A stretch of DNA of 64,000 bases, from NCBI RefSeq assembly GCF_029051685.1, contig NZ_JAACFT010000031.1, positions 38,700 to 102,699 of the forward strand. Reading direction: 5' to 3'. Shown here piece after piece: positions 43,100 to 52,740 of the stretch. Made by a program: the position numbers and the translations under genes. The stretch's first letter is position 1, and each line of letters begins with the position of its first letter. This stretch comes from Bradyrhizobium sp. CSA207. Its GTDB lineage: Bacteria; Pseudomonadota; Alphaproteobacteria; Rhizobiales; Xanthobacteraceae. The notes under the pieces are model-generated. The model was not told where the DNA came from. It was given only the letters and a program-made list of their open reading frames with translations, and ran no database searches.

Positions 43100-45124
43100 C
43101 TACTTCATCACCCGCAGGCCCTTGGTCGTGAAGCGCTGCGCCTTGTCGCCGGGGCGCACCGGCCGCCGCGTGCCGGCGGCCTTGCCGGTGCCGGGGGGCT
43201 GGTGCGCGGGGACGAGCTGGTCGGGGCGGGAGCCGATCAGATCGGTGCGGCCCATCGCTTTCAGCGCATCGCGCAGCACCGGCCAATTGTCGGGGTCGTG
43301 GTAGCGCAGGAACGCCTTGTGCAGGCGGCGCTGGCGCAGGCCCTTGATCGCCTCGACCTTGTCGCTGCCGCCGCGCCGCACGCCGCGCAGCGGATTGACG
43401 CCGGTGTGGTACATCGCGGTTGCGGTCGCCATCGGCGAGGGCAGGAAGGTCTGCACCTGATCGGCGCGATAGCGATTCTTCTTCAGCCAGAGCGCGAGGT
43501 TCATCATGTCTTCGTCGGTCGTGCCCGGATGCGCCGCGATGAAATATGGGATCAGGTAATATTTCTTGCCGGCCTGTTCGGCCGCGGCGTCGAACATCCG
43601 CTTGAACTTGTTGTAGGCGCCGATACCCGGCTTCATCATCTTGTCGAGCGGGCCGCGCTCGGTATGCTCGGGCGCGATCTTCAGGTAACCGCCGACGTGA
43701 TGGGTGACGAGCTCCTTGATGTATTCGGGGCTTTCGACCGCGAGATCGTAGCGCACGCCGGAGGCGACCATCACCTTCTTGATGCCCTTGGTCTCGCGCA
43801 CCTTGCGATAGAGCCGGATCAGATCGTCATGCGAGGTGTTGAGGTTTGGGCAGATCTCGGGGAAGACGCAGGACGGCCGCCGGCACGCCGCCTCGACCTT
43901 CGGATCCTTGCACGCCATCCGGTACATGTTGGCGGTGGGACCGCCGATGTCGGAGATCACGCCGGTGAAGCCCGGGGTCTTGTCGCGGATCTTTTCGATC
44001 TCGCGCAGGATCGACCCCTCCGAGCGGTTCTGGATGATGCGGCCTTCGTGCTCGGTAATCGAGCAGAAGGTGCAGCCGCCAAAACAGCCGCGCATGATCG
44101 TCACCGAGAATTTGATCATGTCCCAGGCGGGGATTTTTGCTTCGCCATAGGACGGATGCGGCGCGCGCGCATAGGGCAGGTCGTAGACCGCGTCCATCTC
44201 GTCGGTGCTGAGCGGGATCGGCGGCGGGTTGAGCCACAGGTCGCGGTCGCCGTGCCGCTGCACCAGCGGCCGCGCATTGCCGGGATTGCTCTCCCGGTGC
44301 AGCACGCGTGAGGCGCGTGCATAGGCTTCGCGATCCTGCTCGACCTGGTCCAGCGCCGGCAGCCGGATCACGGTGGCTCCGGCCTGGCGCGCCGCACCCT
44401 CGTCGGCGGAATCGAGATCGTCGGCGTGCAGCTCCGAATAATCCTCGGGCACGCGGCGGAACAGCGCGACGCCCCTGATGTCGTCGAGCTCGCGCGGCGC
44501 TTGCCCGGCGGCAAGCCGGTTCGCCACCTCGACGACCGCGCGCTCGGCATTGCCGTAGAGCAGCAGGTCGGCCTTGGCGTCGGCCAGCACCGAGCGGCGC
44601 ACCTTGTCGGACCAATAGTCGTAATGCGCGATCCGGCGCAGCGACGCCTCGATGCCGCCGAGCACGACCGGCACGTCTTTGAACGCCTCGCGGCAGCGCT
44701 GGGCATAGACGATGGTGCAGCGGTCCGGCCGCTTGCCGCCTTCGCCGCCCGCCGTATAGGCGTCGTCATGACGCAAGCGGCGGTCCGCCGTGTAGCGGTT
44801 CACCATGGAGTCCATGTTGCCGCCGGTGACGCCGAAGAACACCTTTGGCTTGCCAAGCGCTCTGAACGGCTCGGCCGAATGCCAGTCGGGCTGGGAGATG
44901 ATGCCGACCCTGAAGCCTTGCGCCTCCAGCAGCCGGCCGATGATGGCCATGCCGAAGCTGGGATGGTCGACATAGGCATCGCCGGTCACAAGCACGATGT
45001 CGCAGGCATCCCAGCCCAGCGCGTCCATCTCGGCGCGGCTCATGGGGAGGAACGGCGCGGGTTTGCGCGCACGGTCAGGAGACCGCGACATCAGGGGCTT
45101 TTCGGCGATGGCAGGGGTGTTCAT
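43100..45124 (-). CDS. YgiQ-family radical SAM protein
   Basis: A 674-residue protein. The radical SAM cluster motif CxxxCxxC is MRGCFGGCTFCSITEHEGR, followed by the family's IIQNRSEGSILREIEKIRDK. The N-terminal part (FLPMSRAEMDALGWDACDIVLVTGD) and VVLGGIEASLRRIAHYDYWSD are hallmarks of YgiQ (UPF0313). The C-terminus is basic and probably disordered (GKAAGTRRPVRPGDKAQRF). The start ATG at 45124 is preferred because the upstream frame lacks family residues. The enzyme's reaction is unknown. Confidence 0.92.
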   Translation of the reverse strand: MNTPAIAEKPLMSRSPDRARKPAPFLPMSRAEMDALGWDACDIVLVTGDAYVDHPSFGMAIIGRLLEAQGFRVGIISQPDWHSAEPFRALGKPKVFFGVTGGNMDSMVNRYTADRRLRHDDAYTAGGEGGKRPDRCTIVYAQRCREAFKDVPVVLGGIEASLRRIAHYDYWSDKVRRSVLADAKADLLLYGNAERAVVEVANRLAAGQAPRELDDIRGVALFRRVPEDYSELHADDLDSADEGAARQAGATVIRLPALDQVEQDREAYARASRVLHRESNPGNARPLVQRHGDRDLWLNPPPIPLSTDEMDAVYDLPYARAPHPSYGEAKIPAWDMIKFSVTIMRGCFGGCTFCSITEHEGRIIQNRSEGSILREIEKIRDKTPGFTGVISDIGGPTANMYRMACKDPKVEAACRRPSCVFPEICPNLNTSHDDLIRLYRKVRETKGIKKVMVASGVRYDLAVESPEYIKELVTHHVGGYLKIAPEHTERGPLDKMMKPGIGAYNKFKRMFDAAAEQAGKKYYLIPYFIAAHPGTTDEDMMNLALWLKKNRYRADQVQTFLPSPMATATAMYHTGVNPLRGVRRGGSDKVEAIKGLRQRRLHKAFLRYHDPDNWPVLRDALKAMGRTDLIGSRPDQLVPAHQPPGTGKAAGTRRPVRPGDKAQRFTTKGLRVMK

Positions 45125-45456
45125 GGCGCCTACGCATAAGCCTGCGGGCCCGCGAAGACAACCAACGATGTGCTGCGCGAGCGGGTCGCGGTTCCCGGTG
45201 GCGCGAATGAAGCTCTGCATGCTGTGCGCGCCGCTGGCAGTGTTCTCGGTCTCCCTCACCTGCACGCATGTTGCAGCGATGCAACTCGCCGGCGCCATCG
45301 CGACGCGTTAGGCGCAGCACACGGAACCAAAGGGCTCCGCGAACATTCAGGTCGAGGGATCGACGCGCCGGCCCGGTTCGCGCGCGTCCGCAATCACGGC
45401 GCTCGCGCCCACCATGGCGATGGTTGCGTCGCGCCGCCTCGGTCGATGGGGGAGCT

Positions 45457-45621
45457 GTGAGTACAGTCATAGAGAATTTGCTGTCGCGGAAGCAGCAGCT
45501 GGTGGAACAGCTCGAAAGGACGCAGTCGCTCGAGGAGCGCGACAGGATCGAGCAACAGCTCGAACAGATCAACACCGCACTGGATTTTCTGGACAGGCCG
45601 GGACCGAGCGACGCGCAGTAG
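45457..45621 (+). CDS. Small coiled-coil protein
   Basis: A 54-residue protein starting at GTG (VSTVIENLLSRKQQLVEQLE) and made of heptad-like Leu/Gln/Glu repeats up to LDFLDRP, a predicted coiled coil. GGGGGAG lies just upstream of the start. It is convergent with the GntR gene. The function is unknown. Confidence 0.6.
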   Translation: MSTVIENLLSRKQQLVEQLERTQSLEERDRIEQQLEQINTALDFLDRPGPSDAQ

Positions 45622-45628
45622 CGGCCGC

Positions 45629-46309
45629 TCAATCCATCTTCAGCGCCTCCATTTTCAAGGCTTTGGCATAGGTCACGCCGGAATTGGTGATGTGCGTCGT
45701 CATCAGCTGTTCGAACGCCGCAAACTCGCCGCGGCCCAACAGATCGAGCAGCTTGCGATGCTCGTCGAACGACGTGCGGGTGCGCACGTCGATCGGCGAG
45801 GTCAGGTTGGTGCGCAGCGCGGCGACGCGGCCCGAGACGAGCTGGTAGGATTCGACGAGATAGCGGTTGCCGCAATGCGCGAACAGCGCTTCGTGAAAGG
45901 CGGCGTCGGCGCGGCCGTATGCGATATTGTCCTTGGCCGCGACCGCCGGCTCCATCGCCGCAATCGCGGCGCTCATCGTCGCCACCGCGCCGTCGCGGTC
46001 GTGACGGAACGCGAGCTCGGCGGCCTTGGGCTCGAGCGCGATCCTGAAGGTGCAGAGCGCGTTGATGTCCTCGGCGCTCGGGGTGAACACGAAGCTGCCG
46101 ACTTGCGGCCTGATCACCACGAGCCCTTGCGCCTGCAACTGTCCCATCGCCTCGCGCACCGGCGTGCGGCTGACGCCGAGGGAATTGGCCACCATCTCCT
46201 CGGAGATGTCGGCGCCGAGCGCGAACTCGCCGTCGATGATCGCCTGGCGCAGCCGCTGCATCACCCGCTGCGACAGCGATTTCGGCGTATCGAGCTTGAG
46301 CGATCTCAT
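45629..46309 (-). CDS. GntR-family regulator, FCD subfamily
   Basis: A 226-residue regulator: winged HTH at about 10-70 (RVMQRLRQAIIDGEFALGAD, ANSLGVSRTPVREAMGQLQ) and an all-helical FCD ligand domain (about 85-215) with metal-type residues in DAAFHEALFAHCGNRYL. FCD members sense small organic acids. It lies 14 nt downstream of the FAD-linked oxidase on the same strand and probably controls that gene and the divergent DapA-like gene. Confidence 0.92.
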   Translation of the reverse strand: MRSLKLDTPKSLSQRVMQRLRQAIIDGEFALGADISEEMVANSLGVSRTPVREAMGQLQAQGLVVIRPQVGSFVFTPSAEDINALCTFRIALEPKAAELAFRHDRDGAVATMSAAIAAMEPAVAAKDNIAYGRADAAFHEALFAHCGNRYLVESYQLVSGRVAALRTNLTSPIDVRTRTSFDEHRKLLDLLGRGEFAAFEQLMTTHITNSGVTYAKALKMEALKMD

Positions 46310-46323
46310 CGGCTATCCCTGGG

Positions 46324-47736
46324 TCAGATCACCTTGCCGGGGTTGAGCAGATGATCGGGATCAAGCGCGGCCTTCAGCGTCCGCATCAGCGCGATCTCGG
46401 CTTCGCTGCGGGCATGCCCCAGCCATTTCTTCTTCAGCGTGCCGATGCCGTGTTCGGCGGAGATGCTGCCGCCCATCTCACGCACGAGGCCGTAGACGAT
46501 CGTGTCCATCTCTTCCTTCGGCTGTTGCTCGACCGAGAGACCGGTGACCCAGGAGACGAGGTGGAGGTTGCCGTCGCCGATATGGCCGTAATAGACGCTC
46601 TCGCATCCCTTGATGCCATCGGCGAGCGCCGCCTTGCAGCGCGTGACGAACGCGTCCATCCGCGCCACCGCAAGCCCGATGTCGTAGGAGACGTGCGGCC
46701 CCAGCACCTGACCGAATTCGGCGCAGATGTCGCGCACGCGCCAGAATCCTTGCGTCTGCGCCAGCGATTGCGCCACCGCAGCGTCCACGAGCAGACCGCG
46801 CTCCACCAACTCTTCGAGCCAGCTCTGGAAGCGCGGCGCATCCAGGCTCTCGTCGGTGCCCTGCGCCTCCACCAGCACGTAGAGACCGTGGCCGGCGGCC
46901 ACCGGCGGCTTGACCCCGGCGCGCGCCGTGATCACGTGCCAATAGTCCGGCCACATCACCTCGAACGCCGACAGCAGCGGACCGAGCCCGCTGCGTGCCG
47001 CATCGAGCAATGCGATCACCGCGGCATAGTCCTTCAGCGCGCACAGCGCGGCCATGGTCGAGCGCGGTTTTGGAAACAGCCGTAGCACCACGCGGGTGAT
47101 GATGCCAAGCGTGCCTTCCGAGCCGATGAAGAGATGCTTCAAATCGTAGCCGGCATTGTTCTTCATCAGCTTGTTGAGACTGGTGATGATGGTGCCGTCG
47201 GGCAGCACCACCTCTAGGCCGAGCACCAGCTCGCGCGTCATGCCGTAGCGGATCACGCGGTTGCCGCCGGCATTGGTCGAGAGGTTGCCGCCGATAGCGC
47301 AGGAGCCGCGCGAGCCGAGATCGAGCGGAAAGAAGAATCCGGCCTCGTCGGCGGCCTTCTGGATCGTCTCCAGCGGCGTGCCGGCCTTCACCGTCATCGT
47401 TGCCGAGGCGCGATCGATCTCCTCGATGCCGGTCATGCGTTCGAGCGAGATTGCGACCCAGCCTGGTTCCGGCGAGGCGCCGCGGCAGAGTCCGGTCAAT
47501 CCGCCCTGCGGCACGAAGGGCAGCCGCGCCTTGCGGCATGTCAGAATCGCGTCGGCGACGCCTTGTGCGTCGAGCGGACGGATCACGGCGAGCGGCGTCT
47601 GCGGCAGGCTCGCGCTCCAGTCGTTGCAATTGCGTGCGGGCACGTCGCTGCCCGTCAGCACGGCGGCGGCTCCGAGCTTTTCGCGCAGAGCGCCGAGCAA
47701 TCGGTCGGAATGTTCGACGGGGGTCGCCATGTCCAT
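46324..47736 (-). CDS. FAD-linked oxidase (GlcD/D-2-hydroxyacid dehydrogenase type)
   Basis: A 470-residue enzyme of the vanillyl-alcohol-oxidase fold. The FAD_binding_4 part (about 40-220) contains PQGGLTGLCRGASP and GGNLSTNAGGNRVIRYG; the C-terminal oxidase part has the metal/FAD motif GHIGDGNLHLV and EHGIGTLKKKWL. It should oxidise a D-2-hydroxy acid such as D-lactate, glycolate or 2-hydroxyglutarate. The start at 47736 (GAGG 6 nt upstream) is preferred to upstream ATGs. It forms a unit with the GntR gene and is divergent from a DapA-like lyase, a typical sugar-acid or hydroxy-acid pathway arrangement. Confidence 0.9.
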   Translation of the reverse strand: MDMATPVEHSDRLLGALREKLGAAAVLTGSDVPARNCNDWSASLPQTPLAVIRPLDAQGVADAILTCRKARLPFVPQGGLTGLCRGASPEPGWVAISLERMTGIEEIDRASATMTVKAGTPLETIQKAADEAGFFFPLDLGSRGSCAIGGNLSTNAGGNRVIRYGMTRELVLGLEVVLPDGTIITSLNKLMKNNAGYDLKHLFIGSEGTLGIITRVVLRLFPKPRSTMAALCALKDYAAVIALLDAARSGLGPLLSAFEVMWPDYWHVITARAGVKPPVAAGHGLYVLVEAQGTDESLDAPRFQSWLEELVERGLLVDAAVAQSLAQTQGFWRVRDICAEFGQVLGPHVSYDIGLAVARMDAFVTRCKAALADGIKGCESVYYGHIGDGNLHLVSWVTGLSVEQQPKEEMDTIVYGLVREMGGSISAEHGIGTLKKKWLGHARSEAEIALMRTLKAALDPDHLLNPGKVI

Positions 47737-47910
47737 CCGAGACCTCATCAAGATCGGGAAGCGCCCAACGGCGCCCATGCGGCAAGGGAATTGCGCCCGC
47801 CTTGTATGTAAGGTACAAGACCAAAAGTAAAGCAAAAACAAGGCTCCAGCAGGCTCTGAAGATCGTTACGGATCAGAGGCTTAGTCCGAGCCGCAGCAAT
47901 GGGTGGTGTG

Positions 47911-48795
47911 ATGACGGAGGCAATTCGCGGGTTCTGGGTGGCGTCGGCGACGCCGCTTGCGCCGGACGGCAGCGTGGACACCGCCAGGCTCGCCGGCCAC
48001 GCCAAGCAGCTCTTCAGCAAAGCCGTCGACGGCGTCGTGCTGTTCGGCACCACCGGCGAGGGCACCTCGTTCAATGTCGCCGAGCGCGTCGCGACCATCG
48101 AGGCCGTGCTCAAGGCCGGCGTCCCCGCGGAGCGCATCGGAATCGGCGGCGGCTTTCCCGCTATCAGCGACAGCATCGCGCTGACCCGCGCCGTGCTCGG
48201 TCTCGGCCTGCGCCACGTGCTGTACCTGCCGCCCTACTTCGACCGCAGCGTTACGCCTGAGGGCATCGAGGATGCTTTCGCCGCGATCATCGACGGCGCT
48301 GCCGACGAACGCCTGCGCGCTTCGCTCTATCACATCCCGCAGGTCTCGGGCGTTGCGATTCCGATCAGCGTCGCCGCGAATTTGCGCAAGCGCTATGGCA
48401 AGCTGATCGCAGGGTTGAAGGACTCCAGCGGCGACTTCAAGCAGTTCCAGGCGTTCCGCGCCGCCGCTCCCGAGCTCGCCATCACCGTTGGCAATGAAAC
48501 CGACATCGCCCGCGCTATTGCCGCCGGCGGGGCTGGCACGATCTGCGGCATGGCCAATATCGCGCCGGAGCTGGTCAAGGCGATGATCGACGGCAAGGAT
48601 GTCGAAGCGCGCATGCAGGCCGCGGTCGACATCGTGGTGAAGACGCCATCCTTCCTCGCGACACTCAAGGCCATTCTCGCGGCGCAGACCGGCGATGCCG
48701 CCTGGCTGCGCGTGCGTCCGCCGCTGCGTGCCCTGTCTGACGGCACCGCGCTCAAGCGCAAGCTCGACGAGTTGGTGGCTCTCGCCAACGTGTGA
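47911..48795 (+). CDS. Dihydrodipicolinate synthase-family lyase/aldolase
   Basis: A 294-residue class I aldolase of the DapA/NAL family. The Schiff-base lysine is in IAGLKDSSGDF and the catalytic tyrosine in SLYHIPQ; the N-terminal FGTTGEGTSFN matches the GTTGE motif. Because it is divergent from an FAD-linked oxidase with a GntR-FCD regulator, a catabolic role (keto-sugar acid or 4-hydroxy-2-oxoglutarate type cleavage) is more likely than lysine synthesis. The ATG at 47911 follows GGTGG; another ATG lies four codons upstream. Confidence 0.9.
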   Translation: MTEAIRGFWVASATPLAPDGSVDTARLAGHAKQLFSKAVDGVVLFGTTGEGTSFNVAERVATIEAVLKAGVPAERIGIGGGFPAISDSIALTRAVLGLGLRHVLYLPPYFDRSVTPEGIEDAFAAIIDGAADERLRASLYHIPQVSGVAIPISVAANLRKRYGKLIAGLKDSSGDFKQFQAFRAAAPELAITVGNETDIARAIAAGGAGTICGMANIAPELVKAMIDGKDVEARMQAAVDIVVKTPSFLATLKAILAAQTGDAAWLRVRPPLRALSDGTALKRKLDELVALANV

Positions 48796-49006
48796 AATCG
48801 TACAACGCCGCGCCGCGCGGCCGCGAATTCGCGCGGAGGGTGTCACGGTTCCCACGACATCAATCGGTGATTGCCGTTTTGCGCTCATCTGCGCCTAGAA
48901 CGATTCAACACTAGAGCGATTCAAACCCGTCTACGGTTCTCTTGATCCGCTGTGGCTGTTACAGGCGCACACTTCAATACTGCGTCTGACTTGAAGTGGA
49001 TCGAAA

Positions 49007-51334
49007 GTGCGTGCCAATGCTGATGGTCAGCGCGTAAGCGGCCATCGAAACCGCGCCGGCAAGAGCCGTGCGCGTCTTCTCATCGGTGCAGCCGTGCTGC
49101 TCGCCGAATGCCCCTCCAACACGCCGACTGCGCAGGCGCAATCGGCCTTGCCGCCGGTGACCGTGGATGCGCCGAAGCAGCGGCCGAAGCCGGCGCGCGC
49201 ATCGGAGCAGTCCCAACACCGTGCGCAAACGGCAGCACGCCAGCGCGGCCGCAATGCCGCCACCCCGGTCGCACCGACGCTGTCGGAACGCGCTGCGGCT
49301 GAAGCCGCCGCGCAACAAGCGGCCAAGCTCGGCTATCGCGCGATGCCAAGCGCGACCACGCTGCGCAGCGGCGCCTCGCCACTGGACACTTCGCAGGCCG
49401 TCAACGTCGTCCCGGCGCAAGTGTTGAAGGACCAACTGCCGCGCAACATCGACGATGCGCTGGTCAACATCAGCGGGATCACTCAGACCAACACGCTGGC
49501 CGGCACCCAGGACGCCGTGATCCGCCGCGGCTTCGGCGACAACCGCGACGGCTCCATCATGCGCAACGGCATGCCGCTGGTGCAGGGGCGCAGCCTGAAC
49601 GCCGCGGTGGAGAGCGTCGAGGTGCTGAAGGGACCGGCGTCGCTGCTCTACGGCATCATGGATCCCGGCGGCATCGTCAACACCATCAGCAAGCGTCCCG
49701 AGCTCTACCAGCACGGCTCGATCACCTTGCTCGGCTCGACCTTCGCGAACAACCGCAGCGGCGCTGACGGCACGCTCGACATCACCGGTCCGATCGGCGA
49801 CGGCGGTCTCGCCTATCGCTTCGTCGGCTACGGCGTCAGCGAGGACTATTGGCGCAATTTCGGCCGCCACAGGGAAATGCTGGTCAACCCGTCGCTTGCC
49901 TGGTACGGCGACACCACGACGGTCCAGCTCACCTATGAACATCGTGAGTTCATCTATCCGTTCGATCGCGGCACAGCCTTCGTCAAGGGCGCACCGCTGG
50001 CGATCCCGGCGACGCGCCGGCTCGACGAGCCCTTCAACAACATGTGGGGCACGTCCGACCTGATGCAGGCCTCGGTCGAGCAGAAGCTCAGCGACAATTG
50101 GAAGGTTACCGCGGCCTACAGCTACAACACCGAGACCTATAGCGCCAATCAGCTGCGCATCACCGGCGTCAACACGACGACCGGCGTTGAGACCCGCAGC
50201 AATGACGGCACCCATAACTCGCTGAGCAACGCCAGTTACGGCACTTCGTACCTGCAGGGTGACGTCTGGGTGGGCGGTTTCCGCAACGAGATCCTGTTCG
50301 GAGGCGAGGCGTTGTATCGCACGATCGATCGCCGCGACCTGATTCGTCAGGCGACCCCGAGCTTCAATTTCTACAACCCGGTGTACGGACTGATCTCGCC
50401 GGGTACGGCTGTTTCGCCAGTCGACAGCGAACAGACCGATAAGCTCGGCACCCGCGGCTTCTTCGCCCAGGACACGTTCCACCTGACCAATTGGCTGTCT
50501 GTGGTCGGAGGCGTGCGCTGGATGGAGTACGAGCAGCTCGCCGGAAAAGGCCGGCCCATCTTCGTCACGAACACCAATCTGTCAGGCGATAAGGTGCTGC
50601 CGCTCGGCGGCGTCATCTTCAAGCTGAACGATCAGCTCTCGTATTACGTGAGCTATACACAGTCGCTGAAGCCGACCTCGACTATCGCGGCGTTCACCAG
50701 CGGTTTTGTTGTCGATTCCACCATTGCGCCCGAGGAGGGAACGCAGTGGGAGACCGGGCTCAAGTTCGACGTCAACAAGCGGCTGTCGGGCACTTTGGCG
50801 CTCTACGATATCGATAAGAGGAACGTGCTGGTGCTGGACGATCTCGGCAACGGCAAGTCGACAGGTCGCACGTCCGGCGCGGCCCGGTCGCGCGGCGTCG
50901 AATTGGACGTGACCGGCAAGCTGACCGATCAATGGAGCATGATCGGAAGTTATGGCTATACCGACGCACGCTTGATCAACGATCCCGTTGTCGGTAACGC
51001 CAAGCTCCTCAACGCCGCAATGAACACGGCCTCGCTTTATCTCGTCTACGATTTCGGCGATGCGCTTCCCGGACGTTTGCGGCTCGGCGGCGGTGCGCAC
51101 TATGCCGGCGACCGGCCAGGCGACTCCGCCAACACATTCTTTCTGCCGGCGTACACCGTCGCAGACGTCTTTGCGACCTACGACACCAAAGTCGACAATC
51201 TGCCGGTGACCTATCAGTTCAACGTCAAGAACCTGTTCGACAAGCTCTACTATACGTCCACCACCGGGAACGCGTTAAACGTTGCGATCGGCGATGCCCG
51301 ACGCTTCTCGCTCTCCGCGACGGTGAAGTTCTAA
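49007..51334 (+). CDS. TonB-dependent siderophore receptor
   Basis: A 775-residue outer-membrane receptor starting at GTG. It has a long signal region (RARLLIGAAVLLAECPSNTPTAQAQ), a TonB box region (LPPVTVDAP), a plug domain (AVNVVPAQVLKDQLPRNIDDAL to GGIVNTISKRPE) and a 22-strand barrel ending in Phe (SLSATVKF). FhuA/FpvA-type ferric siderophore specificity is suggested by SLNAAVESVEVLKGPASLLY, but the ligand is unknown. It is followed by the PepSY membrane protein, a common iron-uptake pair; iron-responsive regulation is expected but no box was verified. Confidence 0.93.
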   Translation: MRANADGQRVSGHRNRAGKSRARLLIGAAVLLAECPSNTPTAQAQSALPPVTVDAPKQRPKPARASEQSQHRAQTAARQRGRNAATPVAPTLSERAAAEAAAQQAAKLGYRAMPSATTLRSGASPLDTSQAVNVVPAQVLKDQLPRNIDDALVNISGITQTNTLAGTQDAVIRRGFGDNRDGSIMRNGMPLVQGRSLNAAVESVEVLKGPASLLYGIMDPGGIVNTISKRPELYQHGSITLLGSTFANNRSGADGTLDITGPIGDGGLAYRFVGYGVSEDYWRNFGRHREMLVNPSLAWYGDTTTVQLTYEHREFIYPFDRGTAFVKGAPLAIPATRRLDEPFNNMWGTSDLMQASVEQKLSDNWKVTAAYSYNTETYSANQLRITGVNTTTGVETRSNDGTHNSLSNASYGTSYLQGDVWVGGFRNEILFGGEALYRTIDRRDLIRQATPSFNFYNPVYGLISPGTAVSPVDSEQTDKLGTRGFFAQDTFHLTNWLSVVGGVRWMEYEQLAGKGRPIFVTNTNLSGDKVLPLGGVIFKLNDQLSYYVSYTQSLKPTSTIAAFTSGFVVDSTIAPEEGTQWETGLKFDVNKRLSGTLALYDIDKRNVLVLDDLGNGKSTGRTSGAARSRGVELDVTGKLTDQWSMIGSYGYTDARLINDPVVGNAKLLNAAMNTASLYLVYDFGDALPGRLRLGGGAHYAGDRPGDSANTFFLPAYTVADVFATYDTKVDNLPVTYQFNVKNLFDKLYYTSTTGNALNVAIGDARRFSLSATVKF

Positions 51335-51397
51335 CGATGCAGACACCGCGCAAAAGCACGGGTTTTCTGATCGTGCCGATCAGGAGGATCGGCGCCG

Positions 51398-52591
51398 ATG
51401 CGTGAGCCCGGGCGCGCGATCAAGGCCATTCTGTTCCAGCTCCATTCCATCGCGGGTCTCGTGCTTGCGCTGCTGCTTGCCGTGATCGCGCTGACGGGGG
51501 CGGCCATGAGCTTTGAGGATGAGATCGTCGATTATCTGAACACCGACATCATGCGGGTGGCGCCGCGCACGGCGCCGGTGTTGATGCCGGATGAGCTGGT
51601 TGCACGCCTGAAGACCGCGCAGGACGTTGGCCAGGTTTCCGCCGTCACGCTATCGAGCGACCCGTCCGCGGCGGTGCGCCTCCGCTTCGCCCGCGGCGAG
51701 CAGGGCGCGCGCCCGTCCTCGCTCTATGTCGATCCCTACGACGCCCGCGTGCTCGGCACGCCGCGCGGCGAGGAATTTTTCGCGACCGTTCGCAAGCTGC
51801 ATCGCTGGCTGCTGATACCCGGCGATGCCAAGGGCTGGGGACGCCAGATCACCGGCGTCGCCGCGCTCGGCCTGATCGTCATGCTCGTCTCCGGCCTCGT
51901 GCTGCGCTGGCCGCGCCGCGCCAGCAGCGCGAAGATGTGGCTGAAGCCGAATCTCGCGCTCCGCGGCCGTGGTCTGCACCGCTCGCTGCACGCGGTCATC
52001 GGCACCTGGGTCCTGCCGGTCTATCTGGTGATGACGCTGACCGGGCTCTGGTACTCGTTCGACTGGTACAAGGACGGCGTCGTCTGGCTGCTGTCGCGTC
52101 CGCAAATTGCGCCAGCGAAGATGCAGCCCAAGATGCCTGCAAAGGCGCCGCGCGCGGCTGGCCGTGCGGAGCCCGCTCAGCCGATCGGCTTCGATCGCGC
52201 GTGGTCGACCTTCCTGCACGATGAGGGTGGCCGCTTCTCCAGGGCGCTGCTGACGTTGCCCGCCGGTCCCGGCACCGCGATACGGATCCGGTCGTGGGGG
52301 AAGGACTCCACGCTCGATACCACCCGCGACGAATTCCGTGTCGATGCCGTCACGGGTCAGCTGGTTTCCGCAGAACGCTATGCCGACAAGACGCTCGGCG
52401 AGAAGATCATCGCAAACCTGCTCGACATCCACCGCGGCGCGTTTTTGGGCTGGCCCGGCAAGCTCGCCTTCATGATCGCCGCAGCGCTGATGCCGCTGTT
52501 CGCGGTCACCGGCACCCTGCTCTATCTGTCGCGCCGGCGATTGCGCCGTCCCGCGCAGCCACCGCTCGGGCGGCTCGTGCCGGGCGAGTGA
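51398..52591 (+). CDS. PepSY-associated TM protein, possible siderophore reductase
   Basis: A 397-residue protein with four membrane helices (about 10-32, 145-167, 193-215 and 350-370) and PepSY-like periplasmic domains between. The first helix is FQLHSIAGLVLALLLAVIALTGAAMSFEDE, diagnostic of the PepSY_TM family; histidines in the helices could bind haem. Such proteins beside TonB receptors are implicated in ferric-siderophore reduction in the periplasm. AGGAGG 8-9 nt upstream of the ATG supports the start. Confidence 0.9.
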   Translation: MREPGRAIKAILFQLHSIAGLVLALLLAVIALTGAAMSFEDEIVDYLNTDIMRVAPRTAPVLMPDELVARLKTAQDVGQVSAVTLSSDPSAAVRLRFARGEQGARPSSLYVDPYDARVLGTPRGEEFFATVRKLHRWLLIPGDAKGWGRQITGVAALGLIVMLVSGLVLRWPRRASSAKMWLKPNLALRGRGLHRSLHAVIGTWVLPVYLVMTLTGLWYSFDWYKDGVVWLLSRPQIAPAKMQPKMPAKAPRAAGRAEPAQPIGFDRAWSTFLHDEGGRFSRALLTLPAGPGTAIRIRSWGKDSTLDTTRDEFRVDAVTGQLVSAERYADKTLGEKIIANLLDIHRGAFLGWPGKLAFMIAAALMPLFAVTGTLLYLSRRRLRRPAQPPLGRLVPGE

Positions 52592-52740
52592 CCGCGTCGG
52601 CGGGCCGCTCAGCGGTCACCAAATAGCTCACCGCGGGTCGTGACAACGAAGCGCGTTGGCGCGGCGGGCAAGAAGCACTTGTCTGAGGTTTCGCGAAATG
52701 GTTCGATTGGCAAGGTGCACCCTAGAGTCGTGGTGATCTG

